Shown here piece by piece: positions 8,455 to 17,766 of a DNA stretch of 64,000 bases. Under the pieces are notes generated by a model. The model was not told the origin of the DNA. It made no database searches and saw only the letters and a list, made by a program, of their open reading frames with translations. The DNA comes from an uncultured Muribaculaceae bacterium (GTDB taxonomy: Bacteria > Bacteroidota > Bacteroidia > Bacteroidales > Muribaculaceae). Position numbers and translations under genes: made by a program. Within the stretch, counting starts at the first letter, position 1. Each line of letters opens with the position of its first letter. Where the stretch lies: assembly GCA_910579845.1 (NCBI GenBank), contig CAJTWL010000003.1:62001-126000 (forward strand). The letters run 5' to 3'.

Positions 8455-9891
8455 ATGGAAGAAGCTAAAAAATCTAAAAGACCAAGAATTGGAACTCTCG
8501 GTCAAAATTCCCCGTCAGCTGAGGGGCATGATCAAGAAACCCGTTATGAAAAAGTGAATTATCCGACGGAAGGATATCGTAAGGATGGTGAATTTTCCGG
8601 TGAGGAACAGTCCCAACGTCCATATCAGCGCAGTTATGGCTATAACCAGTCTCGTCAGGGTGGTTACAACAATCCGCAACGATCAGGATATGGTCAGCGC
8701 AATTCGGGATATGGAGCACAGAACCGTCAGGGAGGTTATGGTCAGAACAGACAGGGCGGTTACAATTCTCAGAATCGTCAAGGCGGATACAATAACCAGC
8801 CGCGCCAGAACGGATATCGTCAGAACAGCTATGGTCATAACGGCGAATACCAGCAACGTCCGAATGGTTACTCCCAGTCTGGGGAATACACGCAACGTCA
8901 GCCCGGACAATACCAGCAACGTCAGAATGGATATAGCCAGAACCGACAGGGCAGTTACGGACAGAACCGGTATAACAACAGTTATGGTAACCAGAACAGA
9001 CAGGGAGGGAACTATAATCAAAACCGTCAGAACGGCGGATATAATAACCAGAACCGTCAAGGGGGGTATAACCAGAATCGTCCCGGAGGATCCCGTCAGA
9101 ATAATAATCAGGGCATGAGATTTATGCCACGTCCAAAACAGATAGATTATGTATTGGATGATATTGACCCCAATGAAGAGGTTCGGCTGAATAAATATAT
9201 GGCGAATGCCGGAATCTGCTCCCGTCGCGAGGCTGATGAATACATACAGGCAGGAAAGGTGAAGGTAAACGGTGAAGTGGTTACGGAACTCGGTACCAAA
9301 ATATCTCGCAACGATGTAGTGGAATATGATGATAAGGTGGTTACACCCGAACGCAAATGCTATGTGCTTTTGAACAAACCGAAGGATTGTGTCACAACAA
9401 GCGATGATCCTAACGGACGTACTACTGTTCTCGATATTGTGAAAAATGCATGTAACGAGCGTATATATCCTGTCGGTCGTCTCGACCGCAACACCACCGG
9501 TGTGCTGCTTCTTACAAATGACGGGGATCTCGCGTCAAAACTTACACATCCGAAATTCGTGAAGAAGAAGATCTATCATGTATGGACCGACAAAGATATT
9601 GCAGAGGAGGATATGCAGCGTATCGCGGACGGGATAGAGCTTGAGGATGGAGAAATTCATGCGGATGCTATCAGCTATGTTTCAGATATAGACCGGAATC
9701 AGGCCGGTGTTGAGATTCATAGCGGACGTAACCGCATTGTCCGCAGGATATTCGAGAGTCTCGGATACAGAGTGACCAAACTTGACCGTGTCTATTTTGC
9801 CGGACTTACAAAGAAGAATCTACCACGCGGACGTTGGAGATATCTGACTCAGGAAGAGGTCAACTATCTGCGTATGGGTGCCTTTGAATGA
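8455..9891 (+). CDS. rluB: RluB/RsuA-family rRNA pseudouridine synthase with Gln/Asn/Gly-rich N-terminal region
   Basis: The C-terminal half is a standard RluB-type enzyme that isomerises uridine to pseudouridine in 23S rRNA. It has an S4 RNA-binding domain starting at VRLNKYMANAGICSRREAD (about residue 243) and a catalytic domain with VGRLDRNTTGVLLLTNDGD (about 340), where the Asp is the nucleophile. The first 225 residues are unusual: about 25 imperfect copies of QNRQGGYN-type units, nearly devoid of hydrophobics, with many Arg. This is a low-complexity, probably disordered RNA-binding or phase-separating arm. The 478-residue length (from ATG 8455) is nearly twice that of a minimal RluB. 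Its divergent neighbour is an RNA helicase, consistent with ribosome maturation. Confidence 0.93.
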   Translation: MEEAKKSKRPRIGTLGQNSPSAEGHDQETRYEKVNYPTEGYRKDGEFSGEEQSQRPYQRSYGYNQSRQGGYNNPQRSGYGQRNSGYGAQNRQGGYGQNRQGGYNSQNRQGGYNNQPRQNGYRQNSYGHNGEYQQRPNGYSQSGEYTQRQPGQYQQRQNGYSQNRQGSYGQNRYNNSYGNQNRQGGNYNQNRQNGGYNNQNRQGGYNQNRPGGSRQNNNQGMRFMPRPKQIDYVLDDIDPNEEVRLNKYMANAGICSRREADEYIQAGKVKVNGEVVTELGTKISRNDVVEYDDKVVTPERKCYVLLNKPKDCVTTSDDPNGRTTVLDIVKNACNERIYPVGRLDRNTTGVLLLTNDGDLASKLTHPKFVKKKIYHVWTDKDIAEEDMQRIADGIELEDGEIHADAISYVSDIDRNQAGVEIHSGRNRIVRRIFESLGYRVTKLDRVYFAGLTKKNLPRGRWRYLTQEEVNYLRMGAFE

Positions 9892-9956
9892 TACTGCATA
9901 ACACGATATAATTAAATACAAAAGCTCTCTCCATAATATTTTTAGAATAAAATAAA

Positions 9957-11354
9957 ATGAAAGATATAAGAAGAAAGACCGTCAAGGAATTACTTTCCTC
10001 TCCGGAGAAATATGCCGGTAAGGAGGTTGATGTAAAGGGCTGGGTCCGTACCCGTCGTGGAAACAAGAACGTACAGTTCGTGGCTCTTAATGATGGCTCT
10101 ACTATCAATAATCTTCAAATAGTCTTGGATCTGGGCAAATTCAGCGAGGATAGCCTGAAACTTGTAACTACCGGTTCGAGTATTCATGTTCAGGGTCTAC
10201 TGGTTGAGAGTCAGGGTAAAGGTCAGTCCGTTGAGATCCAAGCCGATAAACTTGAACTGTATGGGACCGCAGATCCCGCTGAATATCCTCTGCAGAAAAA
10301 AGGACATTCTCTCGAATTCCTTAGGGAAATAGCGCATCTGCGTCCACGTACCAATACATTCGGGGCTGTCTTGAGAATACGTCATGCTTTGGCATATGCT
10401 GTGCATAAGTTTTTTAATGACAAGGGATTCTATTACTTCCACACACCTCTTATAACTGAATCCGATTGTGAAGGGGCCGGTGCAATGTTTCAGGTAACCA
10501 CACTTCCTCTGAACAATGTACCTGTCACCGAAACGGGGGAAGTCGATTATTCCCAGGACTTCTTCGGCGGTCAGTCCGCTTTGACAGTATCGGGTCAGTT
10601 GGAGGGAGAGCTTGGTGCGACGGCACTTGGCTGCATATATACATTCGGACCGACATTCCGTGCCGAGAACTCTAACACTCCCAGACATTTGTCAGAGTTC
10701 TGGATGATTGAACCCGAGATGGCCTTTTATGAGATCCAGGATAATATGGATCTTGCCGAGGAATTTATAAAATACTGTATAGCATATGCTTTGGAGAATT
10801 GTAAGGATGACATACAGTTCCTCAACGATCACTTTGACAAAGGTCTTATAGAGCGACTCAATTTTGTTCTTGCGAATGATTTTGTCCGTCTTCCGTATAC
10901 AGAAGGAATAAAGATTCTCGAAGAGAGCGGCGAGAAATTTGAATTCCCCGTTTTCTGGGGTGTGGATCTCGCTTCGGAGCATGAGCGTTATCTCGTGGAG
11001 AAACATTTTAAACGTCCTGTTATTCTTACAGATTATCCCAAGGAAATCAAGGCGTTCTATATGAAAATGAACGATGACGGCAAGACCGTACGCGCCATGG
11101 ACGTGCTTTTCCCGCAGATTGGTGAGATAATAGGAGGATCTCAGCGTGAAGAGAGCTACGAAAAGTTGCGTGCCCGTATGGAAGAGTTGCATATGCAGGA
11201 TATGCCATGGTATATGGATACCCGCAAATTCGGTTCTGTGCCTCACTCCGGTTTCGGACTTGGTTTCGAACGTCTGGTATTGTTCGTGACCGGGATGCAG
11301 AATATTCGTGATGTAATACCATTCCCGCGTTATCCGAAAAACTGCTCTTTCTAA
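9957..11354 (+). CDS. asnS: asparagine--tRNA ligase
   Basis: A class IIb synthetase charging tRNA-Asn. The 465-residue protein has the OB-fold anticodon-binding domain at the N-terminus (VDVKGWVRTRRGNKNVQFV), class II motif 2 (FRAENSNTPRHLSEFWMIEPE, shared with AsnRS rather than AspRS) and motif 3 (GFGLGFERLVLFVTG). It ends IPFPRYPKN, typical of AsnRS. The start ATG at 9957 is preceded by an A-rich leader. The stop codon's last base coincides with the first base of an inverted-repeat element. Confidence 0.96.
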   Translation: MKDIRRKTVKELLSSPEKYAGKEVDVKGWVRTRRGNKNVQFVALNDGSTINNLQIVLDLGKFSEDSLKLVTTGSSIHVQGLLVESQGKGQSVEIQADKLELYGTADPAEYPLQKKGHSLEFLREIAHLRPRTNTFGAVLRIRHALAYAVHKFFNDKGFYYFHTPLITESDCEGAGAMFQVTTLPLNNVPVTETGEVDYSQDFFGGQSALTVSGQLEGELGATALGCIYTFGPTFRAENSNTPRHLSEFWMIEPEMAFYEIQDNMDLAEEFIKYCIAYALENCKDDIQFLNDHFDKGLIERLNFVLANDFVRLPYTEGIKILEESGEKFEFPVFWGVDLASEHERYLVEKHFKRPVILTDYPKEIKAFYMKMNDDGKTVRAMDVLFPQIGEIIGGSQREESYEKLRARMEELHMQDMPWYMDTRKFGSVPHSGFGLGFERLVLFVTGMQNIRDVIPFPRYPKNCSF

Positions 11355-11550
11355 GAGTGTGTTGAGTTTTAAATGATTTTGGCACAGACAGAGACTTCGG
11401 AGAGATTTTTCAAAGATCCAGAAGGGAGCATAGCGGGCTATGTGACCGGATGAATCTTTGGAAAAGCGCCCGAAGGATCGTTTGTGATGAAATCAAAAAT
11501 TCCCATACTCTTTATAAATGCTTAATTTGGTTTAAAACTCTACACACTCT
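11354..11550. repeat. 197-bp inverted-repeat element A (MITE-like)
   Basis: Terminal inverted repeats of 20 bp lie at 11354-11373 and 11531-11550 with one mismatch. Near the centre (11425-11446) is a 22-base core containing GCATAGCGGGCTATG, itself a small hairpin (CATAGC/GCTATG), flanked by a second layer of pairing (CAAAGAT at 11411-11417 with ATCTTTG at 11454-11460). The same core occurs twice in element B. There is no coding capacity. The 3' end of asnS abuts the left repeat exactly, so the folded RNA may also serve as its terminator. The gap to the DUF4105 start at 11569 holds nothing else. Confidence 0.75.
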
Positions 11551-11568
11551 AAAGTAATATAATAGGAT

Positions 11569-12870
11569 TTGAAGCTGTCTGTCAGAAACTTGATAATGAT
11601 TATATGTGTCTTGCTCGGACTTTCCGCCCATGGCGAAGGGTTCAGGCAAGACTCAATTGTTGTTAGTTTGCTGACGTGTGAGCCCGGTCGGGAAGTATAC
11701 GAACTTTGTGGTCACGAAGCAATACGTGTGCATGGAATTGCAGACGGCGTAAAAATGGATTCGGTGTGGAATTATGGTGTCTTCGATTTCAATCAGCCGA
11801 ATTTCATATATCGGTTTGTAAAAGGTGACACCGACTATATGCTTGCCGGCTATCCATTCTCCTGGTTTATGCCGGAGTATGTAAGAGCAGGCCGTGGAGT
11901 CACCGAACAGCAACTTGACCTAAAGCCAGGAGAGGCAAAGAAACTTCTCGGCATGTTGAGGGAGGAATCGAAGCCTGAGAATTGCCGATATCGCTACAAT
12001 TACGTAAGAGACAATTGTTCCACACGTGTTGTGGATAGGGTTGACGAGGCATGCGGCAGAAGGATAATTTATCCCGATGATGTCAAATACGGTACATTCC
12101 GCCGTGAGATGCAGCATTATCACCGTAACTATCCTTGGTATCAGTTCGGTATCGATCTGGCTCTGGGATCCGGTATAGACCTCCCTATAACAGGAAGGGA
12201 GGAGATGTTTGTGCCTGTTGAGTTAAAGAATAAAGCTGCGCATGCAAGATTTGAAGATGGCACGCCGTTTGTAAAGACTACAAATATACTTTCACCGGAT
12301 TCCGGATGTGCTGTCGATGATCCTACTGTTTGGTATCTTACACCGCTTGCCATCGGGTGTGCCGCATTCCTGATAATTGCGGTCTTGTGTCTGTTGCAAT
12401 ATCTGAACACGAAAGTATACAAATTGCTGTATACTTTATGGTATGGCATAGAAGGTGTGGCTGGATGTCTGGTATGCTTTCTGGTTTTTGTATCAAGCCA
12501 TGAGGCGACATCGCCCAATCTTCTGCTCGTATGGTTGAATCCTCTGCAATTGATTTTTTCGGTTGCAGTCTGGTTCCGAAGATGCAGAATTCTGAATGCC
12601 GGACTGGCATGGTATAATACAATAGGTGTCGGCTGTCTGTTTCTTGTCTGGTCATTTCAGAAGCAGTACGCCAATCCCGCATTTCTCCCTATGATGGGGG
12701 TATCAGTGATGCTCGCAGTTACTTATTTGCTTGTATCGTCAAAAAAGAATAAGATTAATGAAAAGAATAGTTTCATCGGTACTGGTCGGTATCGTGGCGA
12801 TCAACGCCACAATTCAGGCAGCCGGCGGCACTCAGGCAGAGCCAAAGCTGGTAGTCGGAATCGTCATTGA
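11569..12870 (+). CDS. DUF4105 domain membrane protein
   Basis: An envelope protein of unknown function. The start is TTG at 11569 (the next ATG, 11596, would remove part of the signal peptide). Signal peptide residues 1-22 are followed by a DUF4105 domain (about 25-180), with CGHEAIRVH and the conserved RDNCSTR (about residue 147), then four or five predicted membrane helices (about 250-405). The known domain contains Cys and His positions suggestive of an enzyme, but no activity is established here. The last 37 codons overlap the next gene by 113 bases and encode an Arg/Gly/Ser/His-rich tail quite unlike the rest, suggesting loss of an original stop near 12757. Confidence 0.75.
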   Translation: MKLSVRNLIMIICVLLGLSAHGEGFRQDSIVVSLLTCEPGREVYELCGHEAIRVHGIADGVKMDSVWNYGVFDFNQPNFIYRFVKGDTDYMLAGYPFSWFMPEYVRAGRGVTEQQLDLKPGEAKKLLGMLREESKPENCRYRYNYVRDNCSTRVVDRVDEACGRRIIYPDDVKYGTFRREMQHYHRNYPWYQFGIDLALGSGIDLPITGREEMFVPVELKNKAAHARFEDGTPFVKTTNILSPDSGCAVDDPTVWYLTPLAIGCAAFLIIAVLCLLQYLNTKVYKLLYTLWYGIEGVAGCLVCFLVFVSSHEATSPNLLLVWLNPLQLIFSVAVWFRRCRILNAGLAWYNTIGVGCLFLVWSFQKQYANPAFLPMMGVSVMLAVTYLLVSSKKNKINEKNSFIGTGRYRGDQRHNSGSRRHSGRAKAGSRNRH

Positions 12871-14344
12871 TCAGCTCCGTACCGATTACATAGAATTTCT
12901 GCAAGGCTATTTCGGCGACAAAGGTTTTCGCCGGCTGATGAAGGATGGCATATATTTGCGTAATGTGGATTTCAAGGTTCCGTCGCTTGATGAGGCAAGC
13001 AGTACGGCAATGCTTTTCACAGGTGCCTATCCCGCACAGACAGGTGTTGCGTCCTCGATGGTGTTTAATCCGTCGAGAGGGACGGTGCAGCCTGCATTGT
13101 CCGATCCTAAGACGATGGGCAACTTTACAAATGACTCCTTCTCGGCTGAGAATATTCGTTTGTCCACGCTTGCTGATGAGCTCCAGGTTGCCGGCAATGG
13201 TCTTGCGTCCATCTTTTCATTTGCCGCGGATCCTCAGCAGTCAATCATAATGAGCGGGCATGCCGGAACATCTGCATGCTGGATCAATAACACTACAGGA
13301 AACTGGGCTACAACTACATATTATAAGTCGTTACCGACACCGATAAGCACGAGGAATTATTCCACACCTCTTGCCAACAGGATAGACACAATGCAATGGA
13401 AGCCTTCAATAGAGCTAAACCGTTATCCGGGTGTCCCGTCTCAAAAGAAATTGTACCCGTTCAGATATACATTCCCGCATTCAGATAAGAATGTATATAA
13501 TCGTTTTACAGCCTCTCCATTAGGTAACAAAGAGATCACCGATGTAGCAATAGAGTGCTTGAAACAGCTCCGTATCGGGTCAAACCCAAATGCGGTGGAT
13601 ATGTTGAATGTAGCGTATACTGTTGAACCCTACAAGTATTCGTCGGATAGTGATACAAGAATTGAGACGACAGACGCGTATCTTCGTCTCGATGCACAGA
13701 TAGGCAGGCTGCTTGACGCTGTCGATAAGTATGTAGGTGCCGGCAATGCCATTATATGGTTGTCTTCTACAGGATATTGCGACGAGGCAGTAATAGAAGA
13801 CAAGAAGTATCGGATTCCGGGAGGTGATTTCTCTATGAAGAGAGCTAAATCGCTTCTCAATTCTTATCTTTCGGCATTGCATGGAAATGGCGATTATATA
13901 ACCGCATTCCATGACAACCATCTGTATCTTGATCACAAGATACTTGAGGATAAAAAACTGGACATCAGCGCTGTGATGGCGGATGCAAGGACCTTCCTTA
14001 CCAAGATGAGCGGAGTTGCAGACGCCCGTACGCTTCATGATGTATTGTCTCCATCTACTCCGGAAGAGGAGAGCTTGCGTCTTGCAATGGATCCCAAGAC
14101 AGGCGGTGATATAATCCTTGAATTTTCACCGGGTTGGAATGTTGTGAATGACCTTGAATATCCATCGACATCCAAATCTGTAAGATTGAGTCCGGTACTT
14201 GCACCGGCGTTCATTGTGGTTCCCGGTGTGGCATCTCAGACAATATCAACTCCGGTCGACGCGGTTGCGATAGCTCCTACAATTGCCGGATTGCTTAGAA
14301 TAAGAAGCCCGAATGGTTCGCAGGAGAAACCTATTGCATTTTAG
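12758..14344 (+). CDS. alkaline-phosphatase-superfamily protein, probable pseudoenzyme
   Basis: A 528-residue exported protein (signal peptide to about AAG, residue 23) with the PafA-type alkaline phosphatase fold: VVGIVIDQLRTDY with the first metal-binding Asp, the FTGAYPAQTGV helix, ETTDAYLRLDAQIGRLLDAVDKYVG, and a C-terminal IAPTIAGLLRI. Nearly all catalytic positions appear lost. The nucleophile Thr region reads SLDEASSTA, the Asp/His pair of the STDYVGH-type motif is replaced by TVEPYKYSS, the ADHG-type motif by SSTGY, and the last His by STSKS. It probably binds rather than hydrolyses. The ATG at 12758 matches the signal-peptide start. It follows the DUF4105 gene and precedes secA. Confidence 0.8.
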   Translation: MKRIVSSVLVGIVAINATIQAAGGTQAEPKLVVGIVIDQLRTDYIEFLQGYFGDKGFRRLMKDGIYLRNVDFKVPSLDEASSTAMLFTGAYPAQTGVASSMVFNPSRGTVQPALSDPKTMGNFTNDSFSAENIRLSTLADELQVAGNGLASIFSFAADPQQSIIMSGHAGTSACWINNTTGNWATTTYYKSLPTPISTRNYSTPLANRIDTMQWKPSIELNRYPGVPSQKKLYPFRYTFPHSDKNVYNRFTASPLGNKEITDVAIECLKQLRIGSNPNAVDMLNVAYTVEPYKYSSDSDTRIETTDAYLRLDAQIGRLLDAVDKYVGAGNAIIWLSSTGYCDEAVIEDKKYRIPGGDFSMKRAKSLLNSYLSALHGNGDYITAFHDNHLYLDHKILEDKKLDISAVMADARTFLTKMSGVADARTLHDVLSPSTPEEESLRLAMDPKTGGDIILEFSPGWNVVNDLEYPSTSKSVRLSPVLAPAFIVVPGVASQTISTPVDAVAIAPTIAGLLRIRSPNGSQEKPIAF

Positions 14345-14384
14345 TAAAAATAACGTCATAAACAAATATAAAAATTAATAAATC

Positions 14385-17300
14385 ATGCTTTCAAAGCTTC
14401 TACATAAAATTTTCGGTGATCAGTCGGAAAGGGCGGTTCGACCGTTGTGGAACCGTCTTGAGAAGGAGATAAACCCTATCTCCGCAGAGATACAGAATAT
14501 ATCCAATGATGAACTGCGTGGCAGGATAGATAAGATCCGCGATAACCTTCGTGGCGGTGCAAAAGAATACAAAGACAAGATGTCGGACATCCGGAAGGAG
14601 ATCGAGACTCTTGAATATGATAAGCGTGAGCCTCTTTGGAAAAAAATAGATGACTTGCGCGAGGAGATGTTCTCATATTATGCCGCTGAACTTGATAAAG
14701 TCCTTCCTGAGGTATTTGCAGTAGTGAAAGAGACTGCACGCCGGTTCAAGGATAATGAAACCATTGAGGTTACGGCTACTGATGCCGACCGCGAGCTTGC
14801 GGCTGCGGGAAAGGATTTCGTGAAGATTGAGGGGGACAAAGCTGTCTATAAGAATGAGTGGATGGCCGGCGGCAATCTTATCAAGTGGGATATGATGCAC
14901 TATGACGTACAGCTTATAGGCGGTATGGTGCTTCATGGAATCATGAATAATGGAAAAGTCACAAACAATATTGCCGAGATGGCAACCGGTGAAGGTAAGA
15001 CGCTGGTAGCGACATTGCCTGTTTTTCTGAACGCATTGACAGGAGAAGGAGTGCATGTGGTAACGGTTAATGATTACCTTGCCAAACGAGACTCCGAATG
15101 GATGGGTCCGTTGTATCAGTTCCATGGTCTGACCGTAAACTGTATAGACAAGACGGAACCTAACTCACAAGAGCGTCGTGCCGCTTACAGATGTGATATT
15201 ACTTTCGGTACTAACAACGAGTTCGGTTTCGATTACCTTCGTGACAACATGGCACTCCAGACCGAGGATCTTGTGCAGCGTGACGAACATTATTATGCCA
15301 TAGTCGATGAGGTTGACTCTGTGCTGGTTGACGATGCCCGCACCCCATTGATTATTTCCGGTCCTGTCCCGAAGGGTGACGACCAGATGTTCAATGATTT
15401 CAAACCGAATGTCGAGAAGGTTGTCAATGCTCAGCGGAAACTCGCACAGAAACTCCTGCTGGAAGCGAAGGAAAAAATAGCAAACGGAGACACAGAGGAA
15501 GGTGGTCTCGCATTGTTCCGTGTATATAAGGCTCTCCCGAAACATAATCCGTTAATCCGTTATCTTAGTGAAGAGGGTATCAAACAACTTATGCTCAAGG
15601 TTGAGGCAAAGTATATGCAGGATAACAACCGCGAGATGCCCAAGGCAGTAGAGCCGCTTTATTTCGTGATCGATGAGAAGAACCATTCAATAGAACTTAC
15701 CGACAAGGGTATCGAGGTGCTTACCGGAACAACACAGGATCCGGACTTCTTTATCCTGCCTGATATTGCCGCTCTTTTATCGGAAGTGGAGAATGAGGAT
15801 CTGACAGCCGAGGAGAAGCAGGAAAAGAAGGATCAGCTGTTGCAGAATTATGCGATAAAAGCGGAACGTGTACACACTGTCAACCAGCTGCTTAAAGCAT
15901 ATACTCTGTTCGATAAGGATGTTGAATATGTGATAGATGACAATAAAATCAAGATTGTTGACGAGCAGACCGGACGTATTATGGAAGGTCGTCGCTACTC
16001 CGATGGGCTGCATCAGGCGATAGAGGCAAAAGAGGGAGTGAAAGTCGAAGCTGCGACCCAGACATATGCCACTATCACATTGCAGAATTATTTCCGTATG
16101 TATCGCAAGCTTGCAGGTATGACCGGTACTGCTATGACAGAGGCAGGAGAATTTTATGATATCTATAAACTTGATGTCATAGAGATTCCTACCAACCGCC
16201 CTGTAATCCGCGATGACATGAACGACCGCGTATATCGTACCAAGAAAGAAAAATATGCGGCGGTTATACAGGAAGTGGAAGATATGGTAAAAGCCGGACG
16301 TCCGGTACTCGTCGGAACGACATCAGTCGAAATCTCGGAATTGCTCTCCAAAATGCTGAAGCTGCGCAATATCCCTCATCAGGTGCTGAATGCCAAATAT
16401 CATCAGAAAGAGGCGGATATCGTGGCTCAGGCTGGACGCAAGGGCGTGGTTACCATAGCTACCAATATGGCCGGACGTGGTACGGATATCAAACTGTCGG
16501 ATGAGGTAAAGGCTGCCGGAGGTTTGGCGATCATAGGTACGGAACGCCATGAATCCCGTCGTGTCGACCGTCAGTTGCGAGGTCGTGCGGGTCGTCAGGG
16601 TGACCCCGGAAGCTCTGTGTTCTTTGTGTCTTTTGAGGATCAGGTGATGCGGCTTTTTGCAAACGACCGCGTTGTGAAGATGCTTGACCGTCTTGGATTC
16701 AAGGAGGGAGAGATGATTGAGAACAGCATGGTTACCAAATCCATTGAAAATGCACAGAAACGAGTAGAGGAGAATAACTTTGGTATTCGTAAGCGTCTGG
16801 TTGAATATGATGATATTATGAATGCCCAGCGTAAAGGTGTTTACGGCCGCCGTCAGAATGCTCTCAAGGGTGAGAGAATAGGCACGGATATCGCCAACAT
16901 GATATATGAGATGTCGGATGATCTTGCAGCCCGTAAATTCGATTCTTTTGATGAGTTCTCAGCGGAGGTAAATCGTTGCCTGTCTATAGAAATCCCGGTG
17001 ACAGATAAGGAGTATTCCAAACTAGACCAGCGGGAGATCGCCGACCGGCTTGCCGAGAGTGCATTGCATACTTTTGAGCGTAAAAAGGAGAAGATGGCAC
17101 AGACCGCGGCGCCGTATATAAAGGAATTTGTAGAGGAACGTGGTGCAAAAGGTCTCATTGGTGTTCCCGTAACCGATGGACGCCGCATGTTCAATATCAG
17201 AGCCGACATAGAGGAATGTTATGAGAAGAACTGCCGTCCGCTTACAAAGGCCTGGGAGAAGGCTGTGTTGCTGTCATCAATCGATTCCGCATGGCAGGAA

Positions 17301-17750
17301 CAGCTACGTGAAATGGATGAGCTTCGCAAGTCAGTTCAGAATGCATCTTACGAACAGAAGGATCCTCTTGTAATTTATAAGATTGAAGCGTTTGAACTTT
17401 GGAAGAAGATGCTTTGGGAGATGAATTCCAAGGCTGTGTCAACTTTGATGAGAGGAAAACTTGCCGTTGCCGATTATGACGAGGCTAAGGCTGCCGAAGC
17501 CAAAGCGGCTGAGGCAAAGGCAATGCAGGAGAAAGCGGCTGCGGCTGCCTCGTACAATCCATATGCGAATTACAGTACCACTCGCGATACATATCCCGGT
17601 GAGAGCGCGCAAAGGGCAGCGGCGACAAATGTAAATCGACCGGCAGCTCCTCAGCAACCGGTTAAAGCGGGTCCGAAGATCGGTAGAAATGATCCCTGTC
17701 CATGTGGCTCAGGTAAAAAGTATAAGAACTGTCATGGCAAAGGTCTTTAA
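14385..17750 (+). CDS. secA: preprotein translocase ATPase SecA
   Basis: The motor that drives unfolded proteins through SecYEG at the inner membrane. At 1121 residues it is of the long Bacteroidota type, with an insertion in NBD1. It shows Walker A MATGEGKT (about 198-205), Walker B DEVDSVLVDDARTPLIISG (about 308-326), the MTGTA and TNMAGRGTDI motifs of NBD2, and RGRAGRQGDPG. An Ala/Lys/Glu-rich linker leads to a C-terminal zinc-binding motif, DPCPCGSGKKYKNCH, that contacts SecB/ribosome or lipids. The start ATG at 14385 fits the family. No frameshift is seen. Confidence 0.97.
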   Translation: MLSKLLHKIFGDQSERAVRPLWNRLEKEINPISAEIQNISNDELRGRIDKIRDNLRGGAKEYKDKMSDIRKEIETLEYDKREPLWKKIDDLREEMFSYYAAELDKVLPEVFAVVKETARRFKDNETIEVTATDADRELAAAGKDFVKIEGDKAVYKNEWMAGGNLIKWDMMHYDVQLIGGMVLHGIMNNGKVTNNIAEMATGEGKTLVATLPVFLNALTGEGVHVVTVNDYLAKRDSEWMGPLYQFHGLTVNCIDKTEPNSQERRAAYRCDITFGTNNEFGFDYLRDNMALQTEDLVQRDEHYYAIVDEVDSVLVDDARTPLIISGPVPKGDDQMFNDFKPNVEKVVNAQRKLAQKLLLEAKEKIANGDTEEGGLALFRVYKALPKHNPLIRYLSEEGIKQLMLKVEAKYMQDNNREMPKAVEPLYFVIDEKNHSIELTDKGIEVLTGTTQDPDFFILPDIAALLSEVENEDLTAEEKQEKKDQLLQNYAIKAERVHTVNQLLKAYTLFDKDVEYVIDDNKIKIVDEQTGRIMEGRRYSDGLHQAIEAKEGVKVEAATQTYATITLQNYFRMYRKLAGMTGTAMTEAGEFYDIYKLDVIEIPTNRPVIRDDMNDRVYRTKKEKYAAVIQEVEDMVKAGRPVLVGTTSVEISELLSKMLKLRNIPHQVLNAKYHQKEADIVAQAGRKGVVTIATNMAGRGTDIKLSDEVKAAGGLAIIGTERHESRRVDRQLRGRAGRQGDPGSSVFFVSFEDQVMRLFANDRVVKMLDRLGFKEGEMIENSMVTKSIENAQKRVEENNFGIRKRLVEYDDIMNAQRKGVYGRRQNALKGERIGTDIANMIYEMSDDLAARKFDSFDEFSAEVNRCLSIEIPVTDKEYSKLDQREIADRLAESALHTFERKKEKMAQTAAPYIKEFVEERGAKGLIGVPVTDGRRMFNIRADIEECYEKNCRPLTKAWEKAVLLSSIDSAWQEQLREMDELRKSVQNASYEQKDPLVIYKIEAFELWKKMLWEMNSKAVSTLMRGKLAVADYDEAKAAEAKAAEAKAMQEKAAAAASYNPYANYSTTRDTYPGESAQRAAATNVNRPAAPQQPVKAGPKIGRNDPCPCGSGKKYKNCHGKGL

Positions 17751-17766
17751 TTAAAATTTTAAACAT

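Noticed and set aside
8640..9110. Direct repeats that might be a CRISPR array
   Set aside because: The repeats are 12-21 bases, degenerate, codon-phased and translated into QNRQGGYN units; there are no constant spacers.
8585..9118. Long plus- and minus-strand frames over the rluB repeat arm (a 177-residue frame and a Val/Ile/Leu/Thr-rich 125-residue frame at 8683-9060)
   Set aside because: Repetitive codons keep all frames open; the Gln/Asn/Gly frame is continuous with the S4 and synthase domains, so the others are shadows.
10197..11246. Minus-strand frames of 163 and 184 residues inside asnS
   Set aside because: Exactly antisense to the conserved AsnRS frame, with no ribosome-binding site or recognisable domain.
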